A DNA stretch of 27,880 nucleotides. Source: an uncultured Eggerthella sp. (GTDB lineage: Bacteria; Actinomycetota; Coriobacteriia; Coriobacteriales; Eggerthellaceae). The notes below the pieces were generated by a model. It did not search any database. It was not told where the DNA came from and saw only the letters and a list, made by a program, of their open reading frames with translations. Positions 16,501 to 23,763 of this stretch are shown in pieces. How positions within the stretch are numbered: position 1 is the first letter of the stretch; each line of letters starts with the position of its first letter. The DNA is taken from NCBI GenBank assembly GCA_900547965.1, contig URJE01000012.1:1-27880 (forward strand). The letters are read 5' to 3'. Made by a program: the position numbers and the translations under genes.

Positions 16501-17759
16501 TGACTAAGGCGTTGCTTGAAGCACGTTATGGCGATGTGGGGACGAAGATCGTCCCTGTTAAGGCAAGCATGTCCCACAACCTTCGTGAAGTGGCGGGCTT
16601 GGTTAAATGCCGTGAAGCCAATGATTTCCATCATGCGCATGACGCGTATCTGGCGTGCCGCATGGGCTTGTTTATCCAGAAGCGTTACCCGGGGATTTAC
16701 GAGAATCCCATTGGTTATGCGCATGCCATGAAAAAGTATGTTCTTGAGCAGTCGGAGCTGTTCAAGAAGACTCACTGGATGCCTGGATCTGCTGGCTTAA
16801 TTGTGGATAGCTTTATGACGGCGGGGTTCGATCCCGAAACTGGCGAGATGTTCGAAGATGCCTGGGCTGGCAACGATGAAACTAAGCGTTACAAGAAAAA
16901 GCGCTATGACGATGCATGGAATGCGGCTGCGGAGGTGGAGAGCATTCGTCGTGCACTCAACTACCGACAGTGTTATGTCTCGAGGATGCCCTACGAAGAT
17001 TCGGGCAAGTTCTGGGACGCGAACCCGATTTCAAAGAGAAGCAATCCCAAGCTTGCGCTTAAAAGCACCCTCGACCCTGCGTGCTTTGGCGGCTACAACA
17101 CAAAGACAGCGGCATATTTCTTTATATATGAGGTTACTGATAAAAAAGGTATGACCGGGCTACGAATAGCTCAGATGCCCATTTTCATGAAAGCTAAATG
17201 CGAGAGCGATAATGCTGCTTTTGAGAAATATTGCCAAGATCTGGAAAGCGGAAGTAGGGTTTCCTTTACTCGAATCGTTATTCCAAAGCTGCTGAAATGG
17301 CAACTCGTTGAAATCGATGGAAGCCTTTTGCGCATTAATGCGGAAGAGGAGATGAAATCTGCGTCTCAGTTGGCGTTTTCGCAAGAAGAGCTTGAAAGAA
17401 TCCTACTTGTCTGCACAGACGGCTATCTTGACGCTGACGTTAATCGATCTGTCTATATGGCAATTGCGAAAGCGCTCGAAAGGGCAAAATGCCCTATGTT
17501 GACGAAAGATCTGGATCTTGCGGGCAGATTCGATGCATTTTGCGGTCTTGCTGTGGCTGATCAGAAGGATTTATTGAAAAAGATCCTTCTTCTCTGCAGG
17601 GGAAATAAGCAGTCCTCTCCAATTAATCTTTCGTCTGTTGGCGGAAAGAAGAAGGCAGGACATCTCCGCCCAGCTCGTTATAAAGTGCCCGATGGAATGG
17701 TGCTCATCGACCAATCCGTAACGGGCATGTTCGAGAGGAGGACCCGTGTCGGGGTTTAG
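13545..17759 (+). CDS. cas9: Cas9 nuclease, type II-A
   Basis: The 1404-residue RNA-guided double-strand DNA nuclease uses crRNA and tracrRNA. Visible parts, numbered from the ATG at 13545: RuvC-I with D15 in IGLDLGPASAGW; arginine-rich bridge helix at about 56-76 (ARMHRGQRRRYVRRRWRLNL); RuvC-II with E810 in IFIEVTRDED; HNH with D897, H898, N912 and N921 in EVDHIVPRAYIKDDSLDNKA and beyond; RuvC-III with H1030 and D1033 in FHHAHDAYL; then the PAM-interacting C-terminus (SGKFWDANPISKR). All catalytic residues are present, so it should be active. ATG 13545 is chosen because AAGGAG sits 9 bases before it; GTG 13527 would bury that site. The end overlaps cas1. Confidence 0.97.
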   Translation: MNLRNYPGSFNIGLDLGPASAGWSVVDSEGKLFHFKKKPTWGSRLFDSAQTASEARMHRGQRRRYVRRRWRLNLLQALFTEEMEKVDPGFFMRLNHSRTVEGDPIFTKDFTKKDYYKRFPTIYHLRAHLMETDDPADLRLVYLAIHNIVKHRGNFLRQEEKLTAKIANTSEALGKLSVSLKEWCDSRGYSAGKVDEEAIAAVLADERISRSQKAKNVTLLISVDTGDSKANAKLAKALANAIVGLQAEFKDLFGDFECEATKLNLSEEEKLEVLQAACPDDSAELLEAVCGAYSAYVLQGLLSYAEGQTISHNMIKKYDCYAEDLECLKALVRDYLPKTKGDDGLKPFDRFFRGVTYHDLDKSDPSRDYDVSKAKGYTAYNLHKLSYDEFRKEVEKLLKGTGAQDDERYITMMDAFEKQRFLRRLKTSDNGAIYYQLHLEELQAILENQGRFYPFLKQEASKIESLVTFRIPYYVGPLTSKNAAKDAHNKNRFQWSERKPGMEDAVITPWNWESVIDKNRSAENFIMRMTGDCTYLAGEKVLPRHSLLYEEFCVLNELNGVRFTNDGDNWHRLDSEQRAGIIRDLFHKKRSVKYADIAAWLVRMGYLERTPQVRGGQGESGLESKMSSYLLFAKDVFGVDELDEALFPAIEQIILWNTLFEDRSIFEEKLRDEFGPNGNGMLNDEQIKKCKKRLSGWGRLSEKFLTGIKVTTQGGRQVGIMDVLREGSPNSERRQGEALVMMEVLHDNTFGFQKKIDEVNRVYYAQNAKAMGVNELPGSPDIRRSINQAIRIVDEIVKIAGHAPGNIFIEVTRDEDEKKKGKRTVKRWDRIEAALNAFRAEGGDLAVMGDFKRLKGAEADLSERLTLYLLQNGKCLYSGRAIDLEALMAGSGEYEVDHIVPRAYIKDDSLDNKALVYRSENQRKTDQLLIDEKVRQKMGETWKQLHDAKMISDKKYNNLMRLTVTEGAMKGFIARQLVETSQIVKMTKALLEARYGDVGTKIVPVKASMSHNLREVAGLVKCREANDFHHAHDAYLACRMGLFIQKRYPGIYENPIGYAHAMKKYVLEQSELFKKTHWMPGSAGLIVDSFMTAGFDPETGEMFEDAWAGNDETKRYKKKRYDDAWNAAAEVESIRRALNYRQCYVSRMPYEDSGKFWDANPISKRSNPKLALKSTLDPACFGGYNTKTAAYFFIYEVTDKKGMTGLRIAQMPIFMKAKCESDNAAFEKYCQDLESGSRVSFTRIVIPKLLKWQLVEIDGSLLRINAEEEMKSASQLAFSQEELERILLVCTDGYLDADVNRSVYMAIAKALERAKCPMLTKDLDLAGRFDAFCGLAVADQKDLLKKILLLCRGNKQSSPINLSSVGGKKKAGHLRPARYKVPDGMVLIDQSVTGMFERRTRVGV

Positions 17760-18627
17760 AAACATTGTAATATCTAGTCCCTGCAAGCTGCAGTATAAGG
17801 GCGGCTATATGGTTGTGCGCCGCGAGGACGACACCGCAAAAATACATCTTTCTGAAGTGTCGTCTGTCGTCTTGCAATCTAATCAGGTGTTTGTGAGCGC
17901 CTATCTGCTTTCCGAATTGGCCAAAGCTAAGGTCACATTTGTCGTTTCGGACGAAAAGTGTGATCCCATCGGGCAGTATCTTCCGCTCTATGGCGCTCAC
18001 AACACCAGTAAGCGCATTGCTGAGCAGATCGAATGGGGCGAGCCAGTAAAGAAACGCGTGTGGCAGCGCATCGTGCGCGATAAGATAACGCACCAAGCAG
18101 ACGTACTGCATGCACGTGCGCGCGAGGAGCAGGGTGGCCTTTTGCGGAGGATTGTTCCCGAGGTGCGCTCGGGTGATACCACGAATCGTGAAGGACACGC
18201 TGCCCGCGTGTATTTCAATGCGCTTTTTGGTTCGGACTTTTCGCGGGACGACGATACGCCCCTCAACGCCGCCCTCAATTATGGCTATGCCATTATTTTG
18301 TCGAGCATCAATCGCGAGATTGCTGCGCGGGGCTATCTTACCCAGATTGGCATTTGCCACCGCAACGAGTTTAACCAGTTCAATCTGGGCTGTGATTTCA
18401 TGGAGCCATTTAGACCGCTTGTCGACCGGGTTGTGCTCGATAATTTCACCGGTGATTTCACCAAAGGGACCAAGCTATTGCTGGTCGATATCCTTAACCA
18501 GGGAATTGCGTATCGTGGCGGCACCTACCGTGTTGGTTCGGTTATTTCCCTCTATGTAGCCGATTGCTTTAAGGCCCTAGGGCGAAAACTATCGATCGAT
18601 GAGATTGAGTCTTTTGGTGTCGTATGA
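17746..18627 (+). CDS. cas1: Cas1 integrase, type II-A
   Basis: Cas1 with Cas2 inserts new spacers at the leader-proximal repeat. The 293-residue protein carries the metal-binding triad at E149 (NREGHAARVYFNALFG), H205 (ICHRNEFNQFN) and E220 (CDFMEPFRPLVDR), positions characteristic of type II-A Cas1. The GTG start at 17746 follows GAGGAGG and overlaps the cas9 stop by 14 bases. Its own stop overlaps the cas2 ATG, so the operon is tightly coupled. Confidence 0.96.
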   Translation: MSGFRNIVISSPCKLQYKGGYMVVRREDDTAKIHLSEVSSVVLQSNQVFVSAYLLSELAKAKVTFVVSDEKCDPIGQYLPLYGAHNTSKRIAEQIEWGEPVKKRVWQRIVRDKITHQADVLHARAREEQGGLLRRIVPEVRSGDTTNREGHAARVYFNALFGSDFSRDDDTPLNAALNYGYAIILSSINREIAARGYLTQIGICHRNEFNQFNLGCDFMEPFRPLVDRVVLDNFTGDFTKGTKLLLVDILNQGIAYRGGTYRVGSVISLYVADCFKALGRKLSIDEIESFGVV

Positions 18628-18959
18628 ACGCTAGCGAAAGGTCTAGATATATGCGGTTGCTGGTCTTTTTTGATTTGCCGGTTGATACGCCAGCGCAACG
18701 GAAAGCATATAGGCTATTTCGCAAATTTCTTCTGAAAGATGGCTATTTGATGCTTCAGGAATCGGTGTACGCAAAGTTGGTTGTTAACGATGGTGCTGCT
18801 GGCAATGCGGTCCAAAGGCTTCGTAAAAACCGTCCTCCTTCTGGCCTGGTTCAGGTTCTACGCGTGACAGAGGCTCAATTTTCCACGATGGAGTACATCG
18901 CGGGAAGCAGGGATGCTTATGACGAAGTGGATACGATGGAAGAGCTGTTGGTGCTATGA
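18624..18959 (+). CDS. cas2: Cas2, type II-A
   Basis: The 111-residue ferredoxin-fold protein forms the adaptation complex with Cas1. It begins MNASERSRYMRLLVFFDLPV, with the conserved Asp at residue 17 after the first beta strand. QESVYAKLVVNDGAA and GLVQVLRVTEAQF follow. The ATG shares bases with the cas1 stop, and the stop overlaps the csn2 ATG. Confidence 0.94.
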   Translation: MNASERSRYMRLLVFFDLPVDTPAQRKAYRLFRKFLLKDGYLMLQESVYAKLVVNDGAAGNAVQRLRKNRPPSGLVQVLRVTEAQFSTMEYIAGSRDAYDEVDTMEELLVL

Positions 18960-19636
18960 AATTAGTCTTTGCGGGTTTGGAGCATCCTGTCGAGTTGGTG
19001 GCAGGGGAGGTCGCGGTTCTGCAGGTTGAGAATTCGGCATTGTTTGCTCGCTTTGCGAATTCGTTGCAGTCGGAGTTGGGAAGCCAGGCATCCGAACCAT
19101 ATTCCCTATGGGATGGGGAAGAAGAAATTAAACCCGGCGATGCCTTGATGGTTGTTCCCGATGCCTTGAATCTGCCTTGGGGCAATAGGGCATTTTTGAC
19201 AGCTGTTACCAAGAGAGTGGAACGCGAGTTCTTGGAAGACGAGGATTTGCGAATGCGAATAGAGTCTGCCCAGCGGGCAATTGAGGGGTATCTAAGCGGG
19301 TTGAGCTTAGGTTTTAACTCTGATTTGGGTTTTGGCATAGAATGGGACCTAAAGCGCTATCTCAAGTTTCTTGGGTTCGGTGCAGTGACGCAAGAAGACA
19401 AACCGTACCTTGATAATCTATTAAATTTTCTTTCATTTGCTCTTGACGCTGGTTGCAAGAAGGCAATTGTTTTCGTTAATCTCAAAACTTTTTTGACGAA
19501 AAAAGAGATTCAGATGCTATACGATCATGTTTTTTTCCTCAAAAGTAGCTTGTTACTTTTGGAGAACAAGCCAGATTCCATATCATATGAACATGAACGA
19601 AAACTAACCGTTGACCTGCAATTTCTAGAGTATTGA
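18956..19636 (+). CDS. csn2: Csn2, spacer-acquisition protein of type II-A
   Basis: Csn2 forms a calcium-bound tetrameric ring around DNA ends and is needed for spacer acquisition in type II-A systems. The 226-residue length fits the canonical short Csn2 family. Recognisable segments are LVFAGLEHPVELVAGEVAVL at the N-terminus, the SYSLW-like PYSLWDGEEEIKP, the helical insertion, and C-terminal KKAIVFVNLKTFLTKKEIQM followed by the LLLLENKP strand. It is the last gene of the cas operon; the array leader starts right after the stop. Its presence classes the locus as II-A. Confidence 0.92.
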   Translation: MKLVFAGLEHPVELVAGEVAVLQVENSALFARFANSLQSELGSQASEPYSLWDGEEEIKPGDALMVVPDALNLPWGNRAFLTAVTKRVEREFLEDEDLRMRIESAQRAIEGYLSGLSLGFNSDLGFGIEWDLKRYLKFLGFGAVTQEDKPYLDNLLNFLSFALDAGCKKAIVFVNLKTFLTKKEIQMLYDHVFFLKSSLLLLENKPDSISYEHERKLTVDLQFLEY

Positions 19637-19691
19637 AAGATATATGCAGTTAGATTGAACGTCTTGTCACAGTAGAGAATTTGCCTCAATG
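19637..19691 (+). promoter_or_regulatory. CRISPR leader
   Basis: A 55-base AT-leaning spacer lies between the csn2 stop and the first repeat. It includes TTGAAC (near 19653) and TTGTCA as possible -35 elements, but no convincing -10. By position it should hold the integration anchor. The array ends with variant repeats on the other side, which supports this as the leader end. Confidence 0.6.
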
Positions 19692-21305
19692 GTTTTGGAG
19701 CAGTGTCGATCTAACTGGTAATCAAACCAGGCTTGGCGTTTGCCGTGTCGCTCGGAGGTTTTGGAGCAGTGTCGATCTAACTGGTAATCAAACGCTCTCT
19801 GCCGAGACCTAGAGCTCGACCAGTTTTGGAGCAGTGTCGATCTAACTGGTAATCAAACATGGCGGTAGCGAAGAGGGTATGAATGCCCGTTTTGGAGCAG
19901 TGTCGATCTAACTGGTAATCAAACCCAGTCCTTAATAGTCTTTTTTATATATCTGTTTTGGAGCAGTGTCGATCTAACTGGTAATCAAACACATGCACCT
20001 CGGAAGCCACCGTGAGATGGGTTTTGGAGCAGTGTCGATCTAACTGGTAATCAAACGCCTCGATGCAATCGTCGTACGCCTTGCAGTTTTGGAGCAGTGT
20101 CGATCTAACTGGTGATCAAACGTCTGTGATGGTGTAGCGGCGGGCGGTACTGTTTTGGAGCAGTGTCGATCTAACTGGTAATCAAACTTCGACCGCTCCC
20201 AGTCTCACCGCGCTCCGTTTTGGAGCAGTGTCGATCTAACTGGTAATCAAACTGCTTCGCTGCAATGGGTTCCGTCAACGTCGTTTTGGAGCAGTGTCGA
20301 TCTAACTGGTAATCAAACATGGTTCGAAAGGACAAATCGATGCATTAGTTTTGGAGCAGTGTCGATCTAACTGGTAATCAAACTTCGTTTTATGTCCCAA
20401 TATTTAGCCATGCGTTTTGGAGCAGTGTCGATCTAACTGGTAATCAAACGCCATCCAGGAATAGGTGGCCTTCACCACGGTTTTGGAGCAGTGTCGATCT
20501 AACTGGTAATCAAACTAAGGTGTTGGGTTGCTGAGGCGTTACCCCAGTTTTGGAGCAGTGTCGATCTAACTGGTAATCAAACTTCTCGCCAGTCTCTGGG
20601 TTAATTTGCGGGGTTTTGGAGCAGTGTCGATCTAACTGGTAATCAAACGAGCGATGCGCAGGCTGCGTAAGTCTTGCCGTTTTGGAGCAGTGTCGATCTA
20701 ACTGGTAATCAAACTTGCCGGCGCAGGACTCTACGCCATCGTCTGTTTTGGAGCAGTGTCGATCTAACTGGTAATCAAACGCTTGTCCTCCATCGCATAT
20801 ATGCCGCCTAGTTTTGGAGCAGTGTCGATCTAACTGGTAATCAAACCCGCGTTTACGCACACTACGGGCAATTTAGTTTTGGAGCAGTGTCGATCTAACT
20901 GGTAATCAAACAGCTTGGGGCGGCGGAGCGTCTCTTGGGTGGTTTTGGAGCAGTGTCGATCTAACTGGTAATCAAACCGCCTGCGTCATGCCTACGGTTT
21001 CCCTTAGTTTTGGAGCAGTGTCGATCTAACTGGTAATCAAACAGGTTTGAGTCGCGAACCGTCGCCGTCTCAGTTTTGGAGCAGTGTCGATCTAACTGGT
21101 AATCAAACTGCGTACCACGAGACGCTCACAGACGGAACGTTTTGGAGCAGTGTCGATCTAACTGGTAATCAAACTGAACGTCAGCAACATCGATGAACGT
21201 CTCGGTTTTGGAGTAGTGTCGATCTAACTGGTAATCAAACGGACAATGCGCTCTATGAGCTGTTCAGCAGTTTTGGAGTAGTGTCGATCTAACTGGTAAT
21301 CAAAC
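19692..21305 (+). CRISPR. Type II-A CRISPR array, 25 repeats and 24 spacers
   Basis: The 36-nt repeat begins GTTTTGGAGCAGTGTCGATC and ends TAACTGGTAATCAAAC. Repeat starts include 19692, 19758, 19823, 19889, 19955, 20021, 20086 and so on to 21270. Spacers are 29-31 nt and all differ. Twenty-two repeats are identical. The seventh (20086) has GGTGATC, and the last two (21205, 21270) have GAGTAG for GAGCAG, the expected decay at the trailer end. The plus strand gives the crRNA sense, with the repeat 5' end pairing with the tracrRNA. No spacer origin can be assigned here. Confidence 0.98.
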
Positions 21306-21347
21306 TGCAGAGGAGTGAGAGCGGGATGTTGTTGGAGGCGATGCCCG

Positions 21348-21623
21348 ATGATTGAGAAGACTTATACCCGTGGCTCTGACCTCACGGAGCAGATGCTAGC
21401 TGACTTCAAACCGCATATACGCAAGGACAACGGGCCGTTCGGCTGGGACTCGGTCGAATCCAGCATGCGCGAAACGGTTTCCGACTGGGGGCCTTGCACC
21501 TGCATAGAGAGGCAGACAGACGAGAACGGCAAGATTTGGACAAAGCTCTACTACCTCGGCGGTGACGAATCGGTTCCCGTTTACGAGCTGAACGCCATAA
21601 GATGTGGTTTTGAAAGCCTATAG
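21348..21623 (+). CDS. Hypothetical protein (91 aa) after the array
   Basis: The product is MIEKTYTRGSDLTEQMLADF onward, with a Trp- and acidic-rich middle and a Cys pair (GPCTCIERQ). I do not recognise a family. The ATG follows GGAGG at 21333-21337 with good spacing. It overlaps the stop of a short frame (21308-21355, ending MLLEAMPDD) that looks like the tail of an upstream gene cut off by the last repeat of the array. That ATGATTGA overlap is typical of phage-like gene clusters. Confidence 0.55.
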   Translation: MIEKTYTRGSDLTEQMLADFKPHIRKDNGPFGWDSVESSMRETVSDWGPCTCIERQTDENGKIWTKLYYLGGDESVPVYELNAIRCGFESL

Positions 21624-21637
21624 GAGCTGCTTGGCGA

Positions 21638-21666
21638 GTGTTCCCTGCATACGCGGGGATGATCCC
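21638..21666 (+). repeat. Solitary type I-E-like CRISPR repeat 1
   Basis: A 29-nt copy of the I-E-type repeat with one change from the consensus (CCCTGC for CCCCGC). The change keeps the stem through a G-U pair with GCGGGG. It ends ACGCGGGGATGATCCC. No second repeat is within spacer distance. Confidence 0.9.
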
Positions 21667-21827
21667 GAGTTCGAGCTTTACTTCAAGCAGAGAATAACGC
21701 CTGAGAAAATCGTGTATTACAACGAAAAACAGGGACAAAAACTAGAGCGTTTAGTCGGGATCCAATTCCCCGATTGCTACTCTAGCATTGCCCCTAACAC
21801 AATTATAAAGCTCCCTTGCTGCATAAA
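21667..21827 (+). pseudogene. Gene fragment between two solitary repeats
   Basis: A 161-base segment is open throughout in one frame, reading EFELYFKQRITPEKIVYYNE and onward to IIKLPCCIK, with no start codon of its own near the left edge. It looks like an internal piece of a gene bounded by repeats on both sides. The family is not recognised. Confidence 0.4.
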
Positions 21828-21863
21828 GTTCTGGAGCAGTGTCGATCTAACCGGAAATCAAAC
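21828..21863 (+). repeat. Stray, diverged copy of the II-A CRISPR repeat
   Basis: A full-length 36-nt match to the array repeat with three substitutions, at repeat positions 4 (T to C), 25 (T to C) and 28 (T to A). It has the same orientation as the array, 522 bases past its last repeat. All three changes fall at the same codon phase. Confidence 0.93.
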
Positions 21864-22079
21864 GAGTACGATGGCGTTGGTGCTCACCTGTTTGCCGAAG
21901 CCGTAAAGAAGAGTTACGAGCTAGGGCATAATGGGTTTGTTGATTTCACTGCCGAGAACAACCTTGTTGACTATTACAAAAAGCTACTCGGGGCGCAGCA
22001 AATCGATAGACAACATATGTACATAGATGAAAGGGCGGCGGCGAAGCTTTATGGGCGATACTATGGAAACAATGATTGA
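21864..22079 (+). pseudogene. GNAT-like acetyltransferase, 3' fragment
   Basis: The reading frame starts exactly at the repeat edge as EYDGVGAHLFAEAVKKSYEL and continues GHNGFVDFTAENNLVDYYKK to a stop at 22077-22079. The Gly-rich loop after a lost strand, then a helix, then FVDFTAENN and YYKKLLGAQ resemble the C-terminal half of small GNAT-fold proteins of gut bacteria. The N-terminal half is missing. The assignment is from pattern memory, not a search. A TTG at 21816 could start a hybrid ORF through the mutated repeat, since the repeat's usual TAA in this frame is AAA here. Confidence 0.5.
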
Positions 22080-22231
22080 TGACCTACCCCCCTTACGTTG
22101 TGCCTAACAGCTACCCACCGAAGTACAACCCGCGCAAGGTTGCCGATTATTGCAGGGAGATGGGCATAGACCCATCGACTTTGACAAAAGAACAGCTTGA
22201 GCCGTTTAAATTGAAGAAGTCAGAAGCGTAG
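22079..22231 (+). CDS. Small hypothetical protein (50 aa)
   Basis: The product starts MTYPPYVVPNSYPPKYNPRK and ends KLKKSEA. The ATG overlaps the upstream GNAT-like stop (TGATG), so the two were translated together. It is rich in Pro and Tyr at the start, then has a short helix (KVADYCREMG). I know no family for it, but the coupled start and clean codons suggest a real gene. Confidence 0.5.
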   Translation: MTYPPYVVPNSYPPKYNPRKVADYCREMGIDPSTLTKEQLEPFKLKKSEA

Positions 22232-22252
22232 AAAGCTCATTCTCGATGCTCG

Positions 22253-22288
22253 GTTTTGGAGCAGTGTCGATCTAACTGGTAATCAAGC
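22253..22288 (+). repeat. Stray copy of the II-A CRISPR repeat
   Basis: A 36-nt match to the array repeat with one substitution (AAGC for AAAC at the 3' end), in the same orientation, 948 bases past the array. It has no neighbouring repeat at spacer distance. Confidence 0.95.
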
Positions 22289-22981
22289 CAGGGCCGCACG
22301 TTGTGCACCCTGTATATCCGAGGGCAATCCCAAACCGATGCGGGGGCAAAGACCGAGTTTGCGAATATCCGGGAGAATCGGGACGAAGGCTTGCTGAACG
22401 ATTTCGTGAAGAGCCTGAGGAATGGGCAGAAGCCAAAAGAGCAAGAAACGCTATCGAATACGAATCACGAAGCAGATGCGAAAGCAGGAAAAGATTTGGG
22501 GGTGATGAGCATGTCCACCAGATGGGACAGCGGAATAATCGTCTGGCGTGCCGATGGGCAGATGCAGGTGCTCAAGGAGGGCAATGACGGCGTTTACGTG
22601 GTTGACCCTAATCAAAAGGACTGCCCAGTGGTGCTGCGGTACCGCGACATCATGTTTGCCGAGCACTATAAGGGTTCCGCGATCGGTGTTAAGAGCAGGG
22701 TGCCGCGTGCCGCTTTGGGCGCTGCCATCGGAGGCATGCCCGGTGCGGTATGGCTCGGCCTTGGCGGCGGTGCAGGAAAAGGCGAGTGGAAGCTGCGGAT
22801 CAAGGAAAACGGCGACGGCGAGGACAACATCTATTCATGCCGCAATCAATACGATGCAAAGAAGATGGAGAAGCGCATATCCAAGCATGCCCATCGTCGC
22901 CAACCAGGGGAGCAACAGCCCGCTCCGCGACCCTCCAAACGCAATGTCCCGCCCGAACCACCAGCGGGCTACACGGGGTAG
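22289..22981 (+). pseudogene. Hypothetical gene, 5' end cut at the stray II-A repeat
   Basis: The frame is open right from the repeat edge (QGRTLCTLYIRGQSQTDAGA) to a stop at 22979-22981. In this frame the repeat itself carries a TAA, so the true 5' end appears lost. If the left part is not translated, the first plausible starts are ATG 22505 or 22511, giving about 157 residues. The C-terminal part has a glycine-rich hydrophobic stretch (ALGAAIGGMPGAVWLGLGGG), then a charged tail rich in Arg and Pro. Another frame is open at 22303-22587, but its rare Arg codons make it unlikely. The family is unknown. Confidence 0.5.
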
Positions 22982-22985
22982 GCAA

Positions 22986-23014
22986 GTGCTCCCCGCATGC
23001 GCGAGGATGATCCC
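22986..23014 (+). repeat. Solitary type I-E-like CRISPR repeat 2
   Basis: A 29-nt copy with three differences from the consensus (GTGCTC, ATGC loop, GCGAGG). It lies 4 bases after the previous stop codon and 7 bases before the next gene's ATG. Confidence 0.85.
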
Positions 23015-23021
23015 TGATAAA

Positions 23022-23240
23022 ATGAAAACAGCTGATGATGGGAAGTGGAACGGCACCGAGATATGCGCAGCGAACAAAGTTGTCGGATTCATCGTGCGCA
23101 AGGACGGAACAGAGGTTCCGACACGCCTGTTCAAGATTCATTACAGCAAAAATGGAACGCAGGTCGTTCCATTCGCGAAGGAAGGCAAGCCGTGGAGTGG
23201 ACGACGTTCGATGAAACGCAATACTGGGGGCACAATGTAG
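23022..23240 (+). CDS. Cassette gene A, copy 1 (72 aa, unknown)
   Basis: The product starts MKTADDGKWNGTEICAANKV and continues with FIVRKDGTEVPTRLFKIHYS. An in-frame ATG inside the repeat (23007) would add MIPDK, so the repeat could supply the start. I do not recognise the family; a nearly identical segment follows repeat 4 at 25035. It overlaps gene B by 49 bases. It may itself be the 3' part of a longer gene. Confidence 0.5.
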   Translation: MKTADDGKWNGTEICAANKVVGFIVRKDGTEVPTRLFKIHYSKNGTQVVPFAKEGKPWSGRRSMKRNTGGTM

Positions 23241-23404
23241 AGGTTATCTGCTTTGACGGAACCGTAACGCGTGGTCCGTTTTCCTGCATGGACAATCCGT
23301 ACGATATCGAAGAAGGCGATCCTGTTTCCATTATTTTAGAGTACAAGACATATGCAGTCGAAATCCCCGTTGAAGAGATCAAAACGATAACCGTGATCGA
23401 CTGA
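23192..23404 (+). CDS. Cassette gene B, copy 1 (70 aa, small beta-rich protein)
   Basis: The GTG start after GAAGGCAAG gives MEWTTFDETQYWGHNVEVIC onward, with alternating hydrophobic strands and an ending EEIKTITVID. The pattern suggests a small beta barrel of the Sm or SH3 kind, which is an inference. The paralogue at 25204 shares the WGHxVEVxCxDGxVxRG pattern and the same last ten residues except for one Glu/Ser position, which argues that both are real genes. A terminator follows. Confidence 0.65.
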   Translation: MEWTTFDETQYWGHNVEVICFDGTVTRGPFSCMDNPYDIEEGDPVSIILEYKTYAVEIPVEEIKTITVID

Positions 23405-23416
23405 TCGAACCTTTTG

Positions 23417-23460
23417 AACCCCGTTTTTTGTTGAAGCCACGCAAGAACGGGGTTTTATTA
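23417..23460 (+). terminator. Terminator of cassette copy 1
   Basis: Arms AACCCCGTT and AACGGGGTT pair around a 20-base loop, followed by TTATTA. The same structure closes copy 2. Confidence 0.75.
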
Positions 23461-23494
23461 TGCCATTAAGCCGTTTCCGGGGTCGATAGATCGA

Positions 23495-23523
23495 GCGCTC
23501 TCCACATACGCGGGGATGATCCC
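23495..23523 (+). repeat. Solitary type I-E-like CRISPR repeat 3
   Basis: A 29-nt copy with four differences in the left half (GCGCTCTCCAC) and a perfect right half. It is the most diverged of the six. Confidence 0.8.
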
Positions 23524-23763
23524 TGGGTCATGCTCGAGAGCCGGGAACTGCTCTGCTTCTCCAACGACAGCGTTGCCAGCATGAACCGCAGGGCTTCAAG
23601 TGTGTTCGAGCACCTGAAGAATGCCAACCCTGGGATCTCGGAAGAGACCTTGAGCGCAATGATGGATAAATATGAAGGGAGGCATCGCCACGATAGGGGA
23701 GACGAAAAGATACGCACTCAAGCTGTGCGACCAGAAACTTATGAGCTTCAACTTGAGCTATGA
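23524..23763 (+). pseudogene. Small ORF upstream of hipA-like gene, probably 5'-truncated
   Basis: The frame is open from the repeat edge (WVMLESRELLCFSNDSVASM) through FEHLKNANPGISEETLSAMM. The ATG at 23530 could start it, but it has no ribosome site because the repeat lies directly upstream. The helical segment resembles the end of a small protein that would partner the kinase gene. Its 3' end overlaps the kinase gene by 92 bases. An antitoxin role would be a guess. Confidence 0.4.

Noticed and set aside
13587..16643. Possibility that Cas9 is nuclease-dead
   Set aside because: D15, E810, H898, N921, H1030 and D1033 are all in place, so both RuvC and HNH sites look complete.
20510..20860. 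Minus-strand ORF with a repeated FDYQLDRHCSKT unit
   Set aside because: This is the reverse translation of CRISPR repeats and spacers in the array, not a protein repeat.
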